NCBI GenBank assembly: GCA_002473085.1
Contig: DKTP01000097.1
Location: 4,846 to 22,218 of the forward strand
Length of the DNA stretch: 17,373 nucleotides
DNA from: Anaerolineales bacterium UBA7227
Lineage (GTDB): Bacteria > Chloroflexota > Anaerolineae > Anaerolineales > Villigracilaceae
Direction: 5' to 3'
The position numbers and the translations under genes are program-made. The notes beneath the pieces are model-generated. The model did not search any database. It saw only the letters and a program-made list of their open reading frames with translations, and was not told where the DNA came from. Shown in pieces: positions 1 to 5,642 of this stretch. Within the stretch, counting starts at the first letter, position 1, and each line of letters begins with the position of its first letter.

Positions 1-207
1 ACCGACTTCGGCGATTACCGCTGGACGGTGGACACGCCCGAGGACCTGGAATTTATGCGCCAGATCTACAGTCGCTTCGACGGACGGGATGACTTTACCT
101 GGAAGGACGTCCTCGACCTCGTCCACACCGAACCCGACCTGATGAAGATCAACGCGGGCGTGCGGCACAAGACACTCAAAGATATTGATAAACGAGCGAT
201 AAAGTGA
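1..207 (+). CDS. SpsF/NeuA-like cytidylyltransferase, C-terminal fragment (5' end outside window)
   Basis: An open frame runs from base 1 to the TGA at 205-207, giving 68 residues. The visible piece contains RWTVDTPEDLEFMRQIY, which closely resembles the C-terminal 'R.TVD.PEDLE...IY' segment of nucleotide-sugar cytidylyltransferases of the SpsF / acylneuraminate cytidylyltransferase group. These enzymes activate acidic or modified sugars as CMP-sugars in the cytoplasm for surface glycans. The catalytic N-terminal nucleotide-binding half is outside the window, so the substrate cannot be told. The two glycosyltransferases that follow on the same strand support a role in polysaccharide synthesis. 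The family is inferred from one motif only; another nucleotidyltransferase with the same tail remains possible. Confidence 0.65.
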   Translation, partial: TDFGDYRWTVDTPEDLEFMRQIYSRFDGRDDFTWKDVLDLVHTEPDLMKINAGVRHKTLKDIDKRAIK

Positions 208-261
208 CCAGCGCCGCAAGATTCATCTTGCCCCTGTGGGAGACAGCATAAATGTCGCGGT

Positions 262-282
262 ACTGATAACTGATCACTGATG
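262..282 (+). repeat. Heptamer repeat array A (ACTGATN x3) carrying a start codon
   Basis: Three consecutive 7-bp units, ACTGATA, ACTGATC and ACTGATG, occupy 262-282. The third unit supplies the ATG (280-282) of the following glycosyltransferase. No Shine-Dalgarno sequence is seen just upstream, because the repeats occupy that position. It belongs to the same 7-bp-period class as arrays B-E further along the window. Confidence 0.7.
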
Positions 283-1185
283 ACTTTACTCACCTTCTTC
301 TCCGCCCCCAAACCCTTTACCGATCCGCATATCGCGACGATCCAGCGCAACGCCATCCGATCGTGGACGTTGCTCGAGGATTCCGAAGTCATCCTGCTTG
401 GCGGCGAATCGGGACTGGCTGAGATCGCGAGGGAATTGGACGTCAAACACTTCCCGAACGTCAGAGTCAACGACAGCGGCGTGCCGTTGATCTCGTCCAT
501 GTTTGAGATTGCGCGGGAAAATTCAAACAGCGACCTGCTCTGCATCGTCAATGCGGATATGATTCTCATGCCCGATTTTGTCGAAGCGGCGAGACAGGCT
601 GCCAAACTCAAAAATAAATTCGTCCTCCTCAGCCAGCGCTGGGATTTGGATGTGACTCAGCCTCTTGACTTCTCCGCCGACTGGGCATCCCGTCTTCGTT
701 CTTCCGTCCTCCGTCAAGGTTCTTTGCACCGTCCCGCGGGAAGCGATTTCTTCCTCTTCCCCCGATCCTGCTACGCCGACGTCCCCGATTTCGTCATCGG
801 CCGCGCGGGCTGGGACAATTGGATGATCTACAAGGCACGCAAGGAAGGCTGGCCGGTGATTGACTGCACGCCGTCGGTGACGATCGTCCACCAGAACCAC
901 GATTACAGCCACCTGCCCGGCGGGAAGCCGCACTATGACCACCCCGACACGAACGAGAACATCCGCCTCGCGGGCGGACGGGCGAACATCCGCTACACCA
1001 TCCTGGATTCCACGCGTCAACTCGACGGCGGCAAACTCGTCCGCCCGAAGACGACATCCCTGCGTTTCCAGCGCGGCGTGGAACTGTTCCTGCGAAAAAT
1101 CTTTTTCTTTTTGCCGGAAGCGACCGTCGAACGCCTCGTCCGCCCGAAGCGATGGCAGAAGAAATTAAAGAAGATGTTCAAATGA
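280..1185 (+). CDS. GT-A-like glycosyltransferase of surface-polysaccharide locus
   Basis: The protein has 301 residues and no signal peptide. The N-terminal half looks like a GT-A nucleotide-sugar domain: LLCIVNADMILMPDF near residues 85-100 occupies the place of the metal-binding DxD strand, with NAD instead of a strict DxD. The second half has FFLFPRSCYADVPDF, then GRAGWDNWMIY and IVHQNHDYSHL. As I recall it, this 'WDNW...HQNHDYSH' signature marks a glycosyltransferase-like family in O-antigen and capsule loci. The C-terminus is Lys/Arg-rich with a hydrophobic patch (FLRKIFFFLP), possibly for membrane association. Donor and acceptor are unknown. The start at 280 lies inside a heptamer repeat and has no obvious ribosome-binding site. 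The last 16 codons and the stop are duplicated downstream as part of a 70-bp tandem repeat. Confidence 0.7.
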   Translation: MTLLTFFSAPKPFTDPHIATIQRNAIRSWTLLEDSEVILLGGESGLAEIARELDVKHFPNVRVNDSGVPLISSMFEIARENSNSDLLCIVNADMILMPDFVEAARQAAKLKNKFVLLSQRWDLDVTQPLDFSADWASRLRSSVLRQGSLHRPAGSDFFLFPRSCYADVPDFVIGRAGWDNWMIYKARKEGWPVIDCTPSVTIVHQNHDYSHLPGGKPHYDHPDTNENIRLAGGRANIRYTILDSTRQLDGGKLVRPKTTSLRFQRGVELFLRKIFFFLPEATVERLVRPKRWQKKLKKMFK

Positions 1186-1285
1186 AATTGCAGGGGCGGA
1201 CCAACATGTCCGCCCGAAGCGATGGCAGAAGAAATTAAAGAAGATGTTCAAATGAAATTGCAGGGGCGGACCAACATGTCCGCCC
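1138..1285 (+). repeat. Perfect 70-bp tandem duplication (2.1 copies) spanning a gene 3' end
   Basis: Bases 1138-1207 and 1208-1277 are identical, and the first 8 bp of the unit (GTCCGCCC) occur a third time at 1278-1285. Copy 1 includes the last 15-16 codons and stop of the upstream glycosyltransferase. Copy 2 is a non-coding duplicate, since a 70-bp shift changes frame and it has no start of its own. Each copy carries a GGGCGGAC/GTCCGCCC hairpin. The 8-bp word shared by gene and hairpin arm marks the likely slippage junction. Confidence 0.95.
1194..1215 (+). repeat. Hairpin, 8-bp stem / 6-nt loop (copy 1)
   Basis: GGGCGGAC at 1194-1201 pairs perfectly with GTCCGCCC at 1208-1215 across the loop CAACAT. 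It starts 8 bp after the stop codon of the upstream glycosyltransferase. There is no T-tract after it, so an intrinsic terminator is not supported. It resembles a REP-type palindrome. Confidence 0.75.
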
Positions 1286-1308
1286 AGGGCAGACACACAG
1301 GTCTGCCC
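1264..1308 (+). repeat. Doublet of related hairpins (REP-like)
   Basis: The duplicated hairpin recurs at 1264-1271/1278-1285. One base later comes a second perfect hairpin, GGGCAGAC (1287-1294) with GTCTGCCC (1301-1308), loop ACACAG. The two hairpins share stem length, loop length and sequence plan: GGGC-R-GAC ... GTC-Y-GCCC. That suggests members of one palindromic repeat family rather than chance. No U-run follows. The doublet lies 15 bp before the next gene. Confidence 0.7.
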
Positions 1309-1323
1309 CGACAAGGAACATGA

Positions 1324-2271
1324 ATGAGAAAAGGCCAAAATCCCGCCAAGTTCGTCAAAGACGTAGCCCGTCCCGAGCGGATCACCGCCGCGCTGCTCAA
1401 CTACATCCCCTTCCTAAGCGGATTCTACGCTGAGACCCTCGACGTGCTGAAAGTCTCGCTCGAGTCCATGCGCAGGGACGCGGGCCTGCCGTTCGACCTG
1501 ATGGTCTTCGACAACGGCTCGTGCGCCGAGGTTCGCGACTTCCTCGTCCAGGAAAAGGAAGAGGGGCGCATCCAGTATTTGATCCTCTCCGAGAAGAACA
1601 TGGGCAAAGGCGGCGCGTGGAATGTGACGCTGGCGGGCGCGCCGGGCGAGATCATCGCCTACACCGACGCGGACGTGCTGTTCTCCCCGAACTGGCTCAA
1701 ACGCTCCGTGGAGATCCTCGAAACCTTCCCCAACGTCGGCATGGTCACCGCGCGTCCGTTCCGCACCCCGCCCGAGTTTTACGAGTCAACCTTGACGTGG
1801 GCGCGGAAGAATGCCACGCTGGACGAAGGTCAATTCATCCCGTGGGAAACCTTCCTCGAATTCAATCTCTCCCTCGGCCAAACAGAGGAGGAGAATAAAA
1901 AAGTCTATGCCGAGACAAGGGACTGGCGCATCCAATACAAAGACGTGACCGCGTTCGCGGGCGCGAGTCACTGGCAGTTCACCGCCTACAAATCCACGCT
2001 CCAGCGCTTCCTGCCCTTCGATATGGACAAGCCGATGGGACAGGTCCGCCAACTGGACAGGCGCATGAACGACGCGGGCCTCCTGCGCCTGATGGTCAGC
2101 GACCCGCTGGCGATGAATATGTCCAATACGCTGGGATATTTGAGGGGAGAGTTGAAGGCGCAAAACGTGAAACGTAGGCCAGGTTTGGCGCGGCGCGTGT
2201 TGGAGTCGAGTCCCGTCAAGAAGGCTCTGCTGGCGGTCTACAACAAAATTTTCAGTTGGTATTATTCATAA
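1324..2271 (+). CDS. Family 2-like glycosyltransferase (GT-A fold)
   Basis: The protein has 315 residues. The GT2 pattern is clear: a first strand near residues 21-28 (ITAALLNY), FDLMVFDNGSCAEVRDFL in the position of the uridine-contacting strand, LSEKNMGKGGAWNVTL, then IIAYTDADVLFSPNWL with a canonical metal-binding DAD. This predicts an inverting, nucleotide-sugar-dependent transferase acting at the cytoplasmic side. The C-terminal third (from about residue 200) matches nothing I know and probably holds acceptor specificity. No transmembrane segments are evident. A GA-rich ribosome-binding site (AAGGAA, 1313-1318) precedes ATG 1324. An ATG at 1320 is in another frame and was not chosen. The gene ends 10 bp before the DUF3800 gene, so the two are probably co-transcribed. 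The sugar is unknown. Confidence 0.8.
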   Translation: MRKGQNPAKFVKDVARPERITAALLNYIPFLSGFYAETLDVLKVSLESMRRDAGLPFDLMVFDNGSCAEVRDFLVQEKEEGRIQYLILSEKNMGKGGAWNVTLAGAPGEIIAYTDADVLFSPNWLKRSVEILETFPNVGMVTARPFRTPPEFYESTLTWARKNATLDEGQFIPWETFLEFNLSLGQTEEENKKVYAETRDWRIQYKDVTAFAGASHWQFTAYKSTLQRFLPFDMDKPMGQVRQLDRRMNDAGLLRLMVSDPLAMNMSNTLGYLRGELKAQNVKRRPGLARRVLESSPVKKALLAVYNKIFSWYYS

Positions 2272-2281
2272 CGGAGGGGAA

Positions 2282-2899
2282 ATGACGCTGACATTCACTT
2301 TTGCGGGCGATGAAGCCGGCGACACAAGCATTGATTTCAAAAAAGGGGCGTCCCGTTATTTCGTCATTGCGGTTGTAGCAACGCAAGACGCCGATGAGCT
2401 TCGCGCGGTCCTGGGTGATTTGCGCGAACTGGAGAATCTTTCCGATGGATTTGAATTTCATTTCAACGCCCTGACTTCCAAGAAACTGCGTGAGAAAACG
2501 CTATCCGCTCTCAAAGCTGCCGACTTCAAATCCTGGGCTCTTATCGTAGATAAAACCGCGCTGTCCCAACCGCTTCGCGCCCTGACGGGCATGGAACTAT
2601 ATCTTTATATGGTCACAGAACTTGTCAGTCGCATCCCTGTGAATGTTCGTGAGAAAGGCACTTTGATTCTGGACGAAATCGGATCATCCAAGGCGGCATT
2701 GGCCGGGTTGAAGCGAATGTTAAAGGCGCATGGCATCCGGCATGGTTTTAGCCGCATCCTCTTCCGCCGTTCCCGCAGCGAGGACTTGATCCAGGTTGCG
2801 GATTTGGTGGCAGGCGCGATCTTACGCCGCGACGCGAAGAACGATCACGAAGCGTTTGGTTACGTCAAGGACAAATTAGTGGATGTGTTTGAGTATTAA
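2282..2899 (+). CDS. DUF3800 domain-containing protein
   Basis: The 205-residue protein spans one whole DUF3800-type domain. Visible hallmarks are the N-terminal strand with GDEAGDT (D10, E11, D14), YFVIAVVA (27-34), FEFHFNAL (57-64), the central LILDEIG (D131/E132) and the C-terminal RRSRSEDLIQVADLVAGA (162-179). The spacing of acidic residues suggests a metal-dependent nuclease or related fold, but the family is functionally uncharacterised and this is inference. DUF3800 genes are often scattered among mobile or defence genes. Here it follows glycosyltransferases, separated by 10 bp with a strong ribosome-binding site (GGAGGGG, 2273-2279), so it is at least co-transcribed with them. A compact inverted-repeat element starts 6 bp after its stop. 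Confidence 0.85.
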   Translation: MTLTFTFAGDEAGDTSIDFKKGASRYFVIAVVATQDADELRAVLGDLRELENLSDGFEFHFNALTSKKLREKTLSALKAADFKSWALIVDKTALSQPLRALTGMELYLYMVTELVSRIPVNVREKGTLILDEIGSSKAALAGLKRMLKAHGIRHGFSRILFRRSRSEDLIQVADLVAGAILRRDAKNDHEAFGYVKDKLVDVFEY

Positions 2900-2904
2900 A
2901 GCAA

Positions 2905-2978
2905 CCCGTCTCGCTAGCCTTGTCCATCACCATAGATGGGGGCAGGCGGCCACAGTCGGCCACTTTTCGCGAGACGGG
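2905..2978. repeat. 74-nt inverted-repeat element with internal hairpins
   Basis: CCCGTCTCGC (2905-2914) and GCGAGACGGG (2969-2978) are perfect 10-bp inverted repeats. Between them lie CCATC/GATGG (2924-2928/2935-2939) and a GGCC/GGCC pair (2948-2951/2958-2961). If transcribed, this could fold as a three-way junction. It is not a tRNA: the stem is 10 bp and no D, anticodon or T arms fit. No T-tract follows on the + strand. The function is unknown; it could be a 3'-end structure of the DUF3800 transcript, a small RNA or a protein-binding site. Confidence 0.5.
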
Positions 2979-3120
2979 AGAAGCCTTTCGACTTTTACGT
3001 TTATATTATACTGATTTCTGCTCTCAATTTCAAGCAATTTTTGCGTTCTCACGGCTTTCTCAAAGCCAAGGGATTCTCATCGCGAAAGCCATACGCGGCT
3101 TGGATGATCTGGCGGCGTCC

Positions 3121-3154
3121 ATTAAACAAACTGGCGGAGGCTTCGACCTCCGCC
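3121..3154 (-). terminator. Intrinsic terminator after yloV
   Basis: Reading the minus strand, a few bases after the yloV stop comes GGCGGAGG, loop TCGAAG, CCTCCGCC (stem arms 3147-3154 and 3133-3140), followed by AGTTTGTTTAAT. The 8-bp GC-rich stem with a T-rich tail on the minus strand only fits a Rho-independent terminator for the yloU-yloV operon. The tail is broken by a G, so strength is moderate. Confidence 0.7.
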
Positions 3155-3160
3155 TGTCAT

Positions 3161-4843
3161 TTACTCCACCGAGATCAGGAACGGATAGTGCGGCTGGCCG
3201 CCCTCCTGCACTTCGATCTCCTGCGATGGATATTTCTCGCGCGCCGCGTCCGCGATCCGCAGGGCTTCGGCGCGGTTGATGTCTTCGCCGTAATAAAACG
3301 TGATCAACTCGCGGTTGGCCGCGTCCGCTTTTTCGAGGAACTTCATGACGGCGTCTTCCACAGAGGGGGACGAAAGCGCCAGTTTCCCGTCCAGCAGCGC
3401 GATGACCTGTCCCGACTCGACGCTCACGCCGTCTATCTCCACCGTGCGCGTCGCGACCGTGATCTCGCCCGTCAACACCGAGGCGAGGGACTTGGTCATC
3501 CTCTCGGCCACCGCGTCCGCCTCGCCGTCCGGGTTGTGGGCGAGCATGGCCGTGAGTCCCTGCGGCACGGTTCGGCTCGGCACCACGGCCACCGATTTCA
3601 CCGTCACCTCTTTGGCCTGGTTCGCGGCGAGAATGATATTTTTGTTGTTCGGCAGGATGATGACCTTGTCGGTCGGCAGGTTTTCGAACGCCGCGAGAAT
3701 CTCCTGCGTGGACGGGTTCATGGTCTGACCGCCCTCCACGACCGCGGCCGCCCCCAGCGAGGCGAAGATGCGGCTCAGCCCGCGTCCCGGCGAGACGACC
3801 ACCACCGCGATCTGTCCCGGCTCGATTGTCGGAAATTCGATCTTTTCGTTCTTCGATTTCTGGATGTCGTCCATCTGCGCCAGCAGGTTTTCCATCGCCA
3901 CTTTGGTGATGGTGCCGATGCCCATGATGTAATCAATCGGCTCGTAGCGCTTTTCGAGCGGCACGTGGATGTGCATGCGGTACATGCCCTCGCCTTCGCC
4001 CACCTGGATGGAGGTGCCCATCGTTTCAAGTCTGCCGTAAAAGCCCTGCAGGTCGAGCGCGCCATCCGGGAAGAAATCCACCACCACTTCGTAATCCTGG
4101 CCCTCCTCGACGGACTCCATCGCGTCCTGCAAGTTCATCGCCGACATCGGCTGGACGGTCATGGTCGGGACGTCGAGCGGCTCGCCGTTGAAATAGCGGA
4201 GCATCCCCTCGAAGATGAAGTACAGCCCCTTGCCGCCCGAGTCGACGACGCCCGCCTGCTTGAGGACGGGCAGCAGTTCGGGCGTATTCTGCACCGACGC
4301 GTCCGCGGCGGAAACGACCCGCGCCAGGATCTCGACCGGGTCCTGCGTCTCGTTCAGCGCGGACTCGGCCGCGGCCGCGACGTCCTTCGACACGGTCAGG
4401 ATCGTCCCCTCCACCGGGCGGACGACGCCCTTGTAGGCGGTATCGCGCCCGTCCACGAAGCCCTTCACAAGAGTCGCGCCGTCTATGGTCTCGGCGTTGT
4501 GGAGGCCGCGCGCGAAGCCGCGCCATAACTGCGAAAGGATCACGCCCGAATTGCCGCGCGCTCCCATCAACGCGCCTTTCGCCACGGCCGCGGCCATCTC
4601 GCCCGCGTTGCGCGTGCCGAGTTCGGCGATCTCGTTCCAGGCTGATTGCATCGTCAACGTCATGTTCGTGCCTGTGTCGCCATCGGGGACGGGGAAGACG
4701 TTCAGCGCGTTGACCGTCTGCTGGTTGGTGCGGAGCCACGTCAGCCCCGCCATGACCAGTTCTTTAAGCGTCAGTCCGTCAATGGGCTTGTTGCGCAGGT
4801 CATGGACATGCCTGGCCTGGATGTTGGATGAACCTAAACTCAT
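3161..4843 (-). CDS. fakA: YloV/FakA-type DAK2-domain kinase (fatty acid kinase-like)
   Basis: The protein has 560 residues, the usual length for the YloV / FakA family. The N-terminal DAK2-type ATP-binding domain shows NVFPVPDGDTGTNM (48-61), in which the aspartates chelate Mg-ATP, and MGARGNSGVILSQLWRG (93-109). The remaining two-thirds is the FakA-type middle and C-terminal region, with IHVPLE and VVVSPGRGLSRIF. In Firmicutes FakA phosphorylates fatty acids held by a DegV-family FakB protein, feeding exogenous fatty acids into phospholipid synthesis; no FakB gene is in this window. The start is supported by GAGGAG (minus strand, 4849-4854) six bases before the ATG. It lies downstream of yloU on the same strand, as in Bacillus. 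The 83-bp gap from yloU contains two GC-rich hairpins. True dihydroxyacetone kinase activity is unlikely with this architecture. Confidence 0.88.
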   Translation of the reverse strand: MSLGSSNIQARHVHDLRNKPIDGLTLKELVMAGLTWLRTNQQTVNALNVFPVPDGDTGTNMTLTMQSAWNEIAELGTRNAGEMAAAVAKGALMGARGNSGVILSQLWRGFARGLHNAETIDGATLVKGFVDGRDTAYKGVVRPVEGTILTVSKDVAAAAESALNETQDPVEILARVVSAADASVQNTPELLPVLKQAGVVDSGGKGLYFIFEGMLRYFNGEPLDVPTMTVQPMSAMNLQDAMESVEEGQDYEVVVDFFPDGALDLQGFYGRLETMGTSIQVGEGEGMYRMHIHVPLEKRYEPIDYIMGIGTITKVAMENLLAQMDDIQKSKNEKIEFPTIEPGQIAVVVVSPGRGLSRIFASLGAAAVVEGGQTMNPSTQEILAAFENLPTDKVIILPNNKNIILAANQAKEVTVKSVAVVPSRTVPQGLTAMLAHNPDGEADAVAERMTKSLASVLTGEITVATRTVEIDGVSVESGQVIALLDGKLALSSPSVEDAVMKFLEKADAANRELITFYYGEDINRAEALRIADAAREKYPSQEIEVQEGGQPHYPFLISVE

Positions 4844-4866
4844 GAATGCTCCTCAATGCCTCGCGT

Positions 4867-4912
4867 GCCGACGCGTGCGCGGGCGCGCGCGTCGGCGGCG
4901 TTGGAGAACGCC
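4867..4912. repeat. Two GC-rich hairpins between yloU and yloV
   Basis: GCCGACGCG (4867-4875) and CGCGTCGGC (4888-4896) form a perfect 9-bp stem with a 12-nt loop. GGCGTT/AACGCC (4897-4902/4907-4912) forms an adjacent 6-bp stem with the tetraloop GGAG. Neither has a T-tract. They lie between the yloU stop and the yloV ribosome-binding site, where they could act as an mRNA-processing or partial-attenuation structure. Confidence 0.5.
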
Positions 4913-4926
4913 TCTCACGCGGGAAA

Positions 4927-5283
4927 TTAATCCATGTCGCTCACGCGCAGCCCGGCCACATGCACGTTGACCGCGTTGATCTTCAGCCCCAGCGCCTTTT
5001 CCACGTGGAAGCGGACCGAGTTGGCGACGCTGTTCGCCACCGACAGGACGCGCGTCCCGTATTCGATGACGACGTGCACGTCAATATCAATCAGGTCGCC
5101 GTCGAAGCGGACGGCGAGGCCGCGCACCGGTTCGTGCGTGATGGTGCGCGCCAGCCCTTCCGCCAGGTTGCGCGGCGCCAGTCCCACCACCCCGTAGGTC
5201 TCGAGGACGGCGCGATAGGCGATCGAAGCGACGGCGTTGGGCGCGATATGGATGCTTCCGTAGGATGTGTTTTCCTTGGCCAT
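4927..5283 (-). CDS. yloU: Asp23/Gls24 family envelope stress protein (YloU-like)
   Basis: The protein has 118 residues, a single Asp23/Gls24 (DUF322) domain typical of YloU. It opens with YGSIHIAPNAVASIAYRAVLETYGVVGL, the family's N-terminal beta strand and helix. It continues with VRFDGDLIDIDVHVVIEYG and SVANSVANSVRFHVEKALGLKINAVNVHVAGL, the characteristic amphipathic end. The family has no known enzymatic activity; members are cytoplasmic, often membrane-associated, and linked to the cell-envelope stress response. The ATG at 5281-5283 is preceded by AAAGGA (minus strand, 5289-5294) at 5 bp. It sits directly upstream of yloV and divergent from rpmB, the same arrangement as in Bacillus, which supports orthology with YloU rather than Firmicute Asp23 itself. 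Confidence 0.88.
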   Translation of the reverse strand: MAKENTSYGSIHIAPNAVASIAYRAVLETYGVVGLAPRNLAEGLARTITHEPVRGLAVRFDGDLIDIDVHVVIEYGTRVLSVANSVANSVRFHVEKALGLKINAVNVHVAGLRVSDMD

Positions 5284-5317
5284 GGATGTCCTTTACTGCA
5301 TTAATTAACCAAAAGGA

Positions 5318-5346
5318 TTGAAGATGGTTGCGAACTATGGTACAAT
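5318..5346 (+). promoter_or_regulatory. Sigma70-type promoter of rpmB
   Basis: TTGAAG (-35, 5318-5323) and TACAAT (-10, 5341-5346) are separated by 17 bp, the optimal spacing. Transcription would start near 5353, giving a leader of about 55 nt before the rpmB ATG. It lies in the divergent rpmB/yloU intergenic region. Confidence 0.75.
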
Positions 5347-5350
5347 GCGG

Positions 5351-5377
5351 CGCTTGCGCGAAAGGACTGCGCAGGCG
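5351..5377 (+). promoter_or_regulatory. Hairpin at the very 5' end of the rpmB leader
   Basis: CGCTTGCGC (5351-5359) pairs with GCGCAGGCG (5369-5377), nine pairs with one G-U, around a 9-nt loop. It begins at or next to the predicted transcription start, so it would stand at the mRNA 5' end. It could stabilise the messenger or act as a binding site for L28 or another regulator. There is no U-run, so it is not a terminator. Confidence 0.45.
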
Positions 5378-5407
5378 TTATTGTGAAACTGGAAAGGAAC
5401 GAATCTC

Positions 5408-5587
5408 ATGAAATGCGCTCACTGCAACAAGACCACCACCTTCGGCCATAACCGCTCGTTCTCTCTGCGCGCCACCAACCGCAAGTTCCTCCCGAACCTG
5501 CAAAAGGTGACGATCGTCGAGAATGGCCGCAAGGTTCAAAAAGTACTTTGCGCCAAGTGCATCCGCACGCTGGCCAAATCGGCCTGA
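5408..5587 (+). CDS. rpmB: 50S ribosomal protein L28 (zinc-ribbon form)
   Basis: This 59-residue frame starts at ATG 5408 and ends at TGA 5585-5587. It reads MKCAHCNKTTTFGHNRSFS, then RATNRKFLPNLQKV, and LCAKCIRTLAKSA at the end. The FGHNRSFS / RATNRKF.PN.Q pattern is diagnostic of L28. C3-x2-C6 and C48-x2-C51 form the four-cysteine zinc ribbon of the C+ form, so zinc binding is expected. L28 is a component of the large ribosomal subunit. AAGGA near 5394-5398 is the ribosome-binding site. The gene has its own promoter (5318-5346) and a strong terminator (5611-5642), so it is monocistronic. It lies divergent from yloU and convergent with rpe. Confidence 0.97.
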   Translation: MKCAHCNKTTTFGHNRSFSLRATNRKFLPNLQKVTIVENGRKVQKVLCAKCIRTLAKSA

Positions 5588-5610
5588 ACGCGCCCCACTT
5601 TCGGTCAAAG

Positions 5611-5642
5611 ATCGCGGCAGGAATGCCGTGATTTTTTGTTTT
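5611..5642 (+). terminator. Strong intrinsic terminator of rpmB
   Basis: ATCGCGGCA (5611-5619), the GNRA tetraloop GGAA (5620-5623) and TGCCGTGAT (5624-5632) form a 9-bp stem with one wobble pair. TTTTTTGTTTT follows. It lies 23 bp after the rpmB stop and just before the converging rpe stop. Confidence 0.92.

Noticed and set aside
216..231. Terminator after the cytidylyltransferase fragment (GCAAGAT/ATCTTGC palindrome)
   Set aside because: The loop would be only 2 nt, and CCCCTG rather than a T-tract follows.
1194..1308. Intrinsic terminators between the two glycosyltransferase genes
   Set aside because: The stems are strong but none is followed by a T-tract on either strand, and the genes appear to belong to one locus.
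2282..2899. DUF3800 as part of a defence island
   Set aside because: No restriction, toxin-antitoxin, reverse transcriptase or helicase gene is adjacent. It sits between glycosyltransferases and housekeeping genes.
2905..2978. tRNA or tRNA-like gene
   Set aside because: The length fits, but the outer stem is 10 bp and there are no D or T arms, no GTTC box and no proper anticodon arm.
2920..3279. 119-residue + strand frame in the DUF3800-yloV gap
   Set aside because: It starts inside the inverted-repeat element, has no ribosome-binding site, and its end overlaps yloV and its terminator antisense. No homology was recognised.
2936..4528. 530-residue open frame on the + strand opposite yloV
   Set aside because: It is antisense to a well-conserved gene, composed of His/Arg/Asp-rich sequence typical of the shadow frame of GC-rich genes, and has no recognisable domain.
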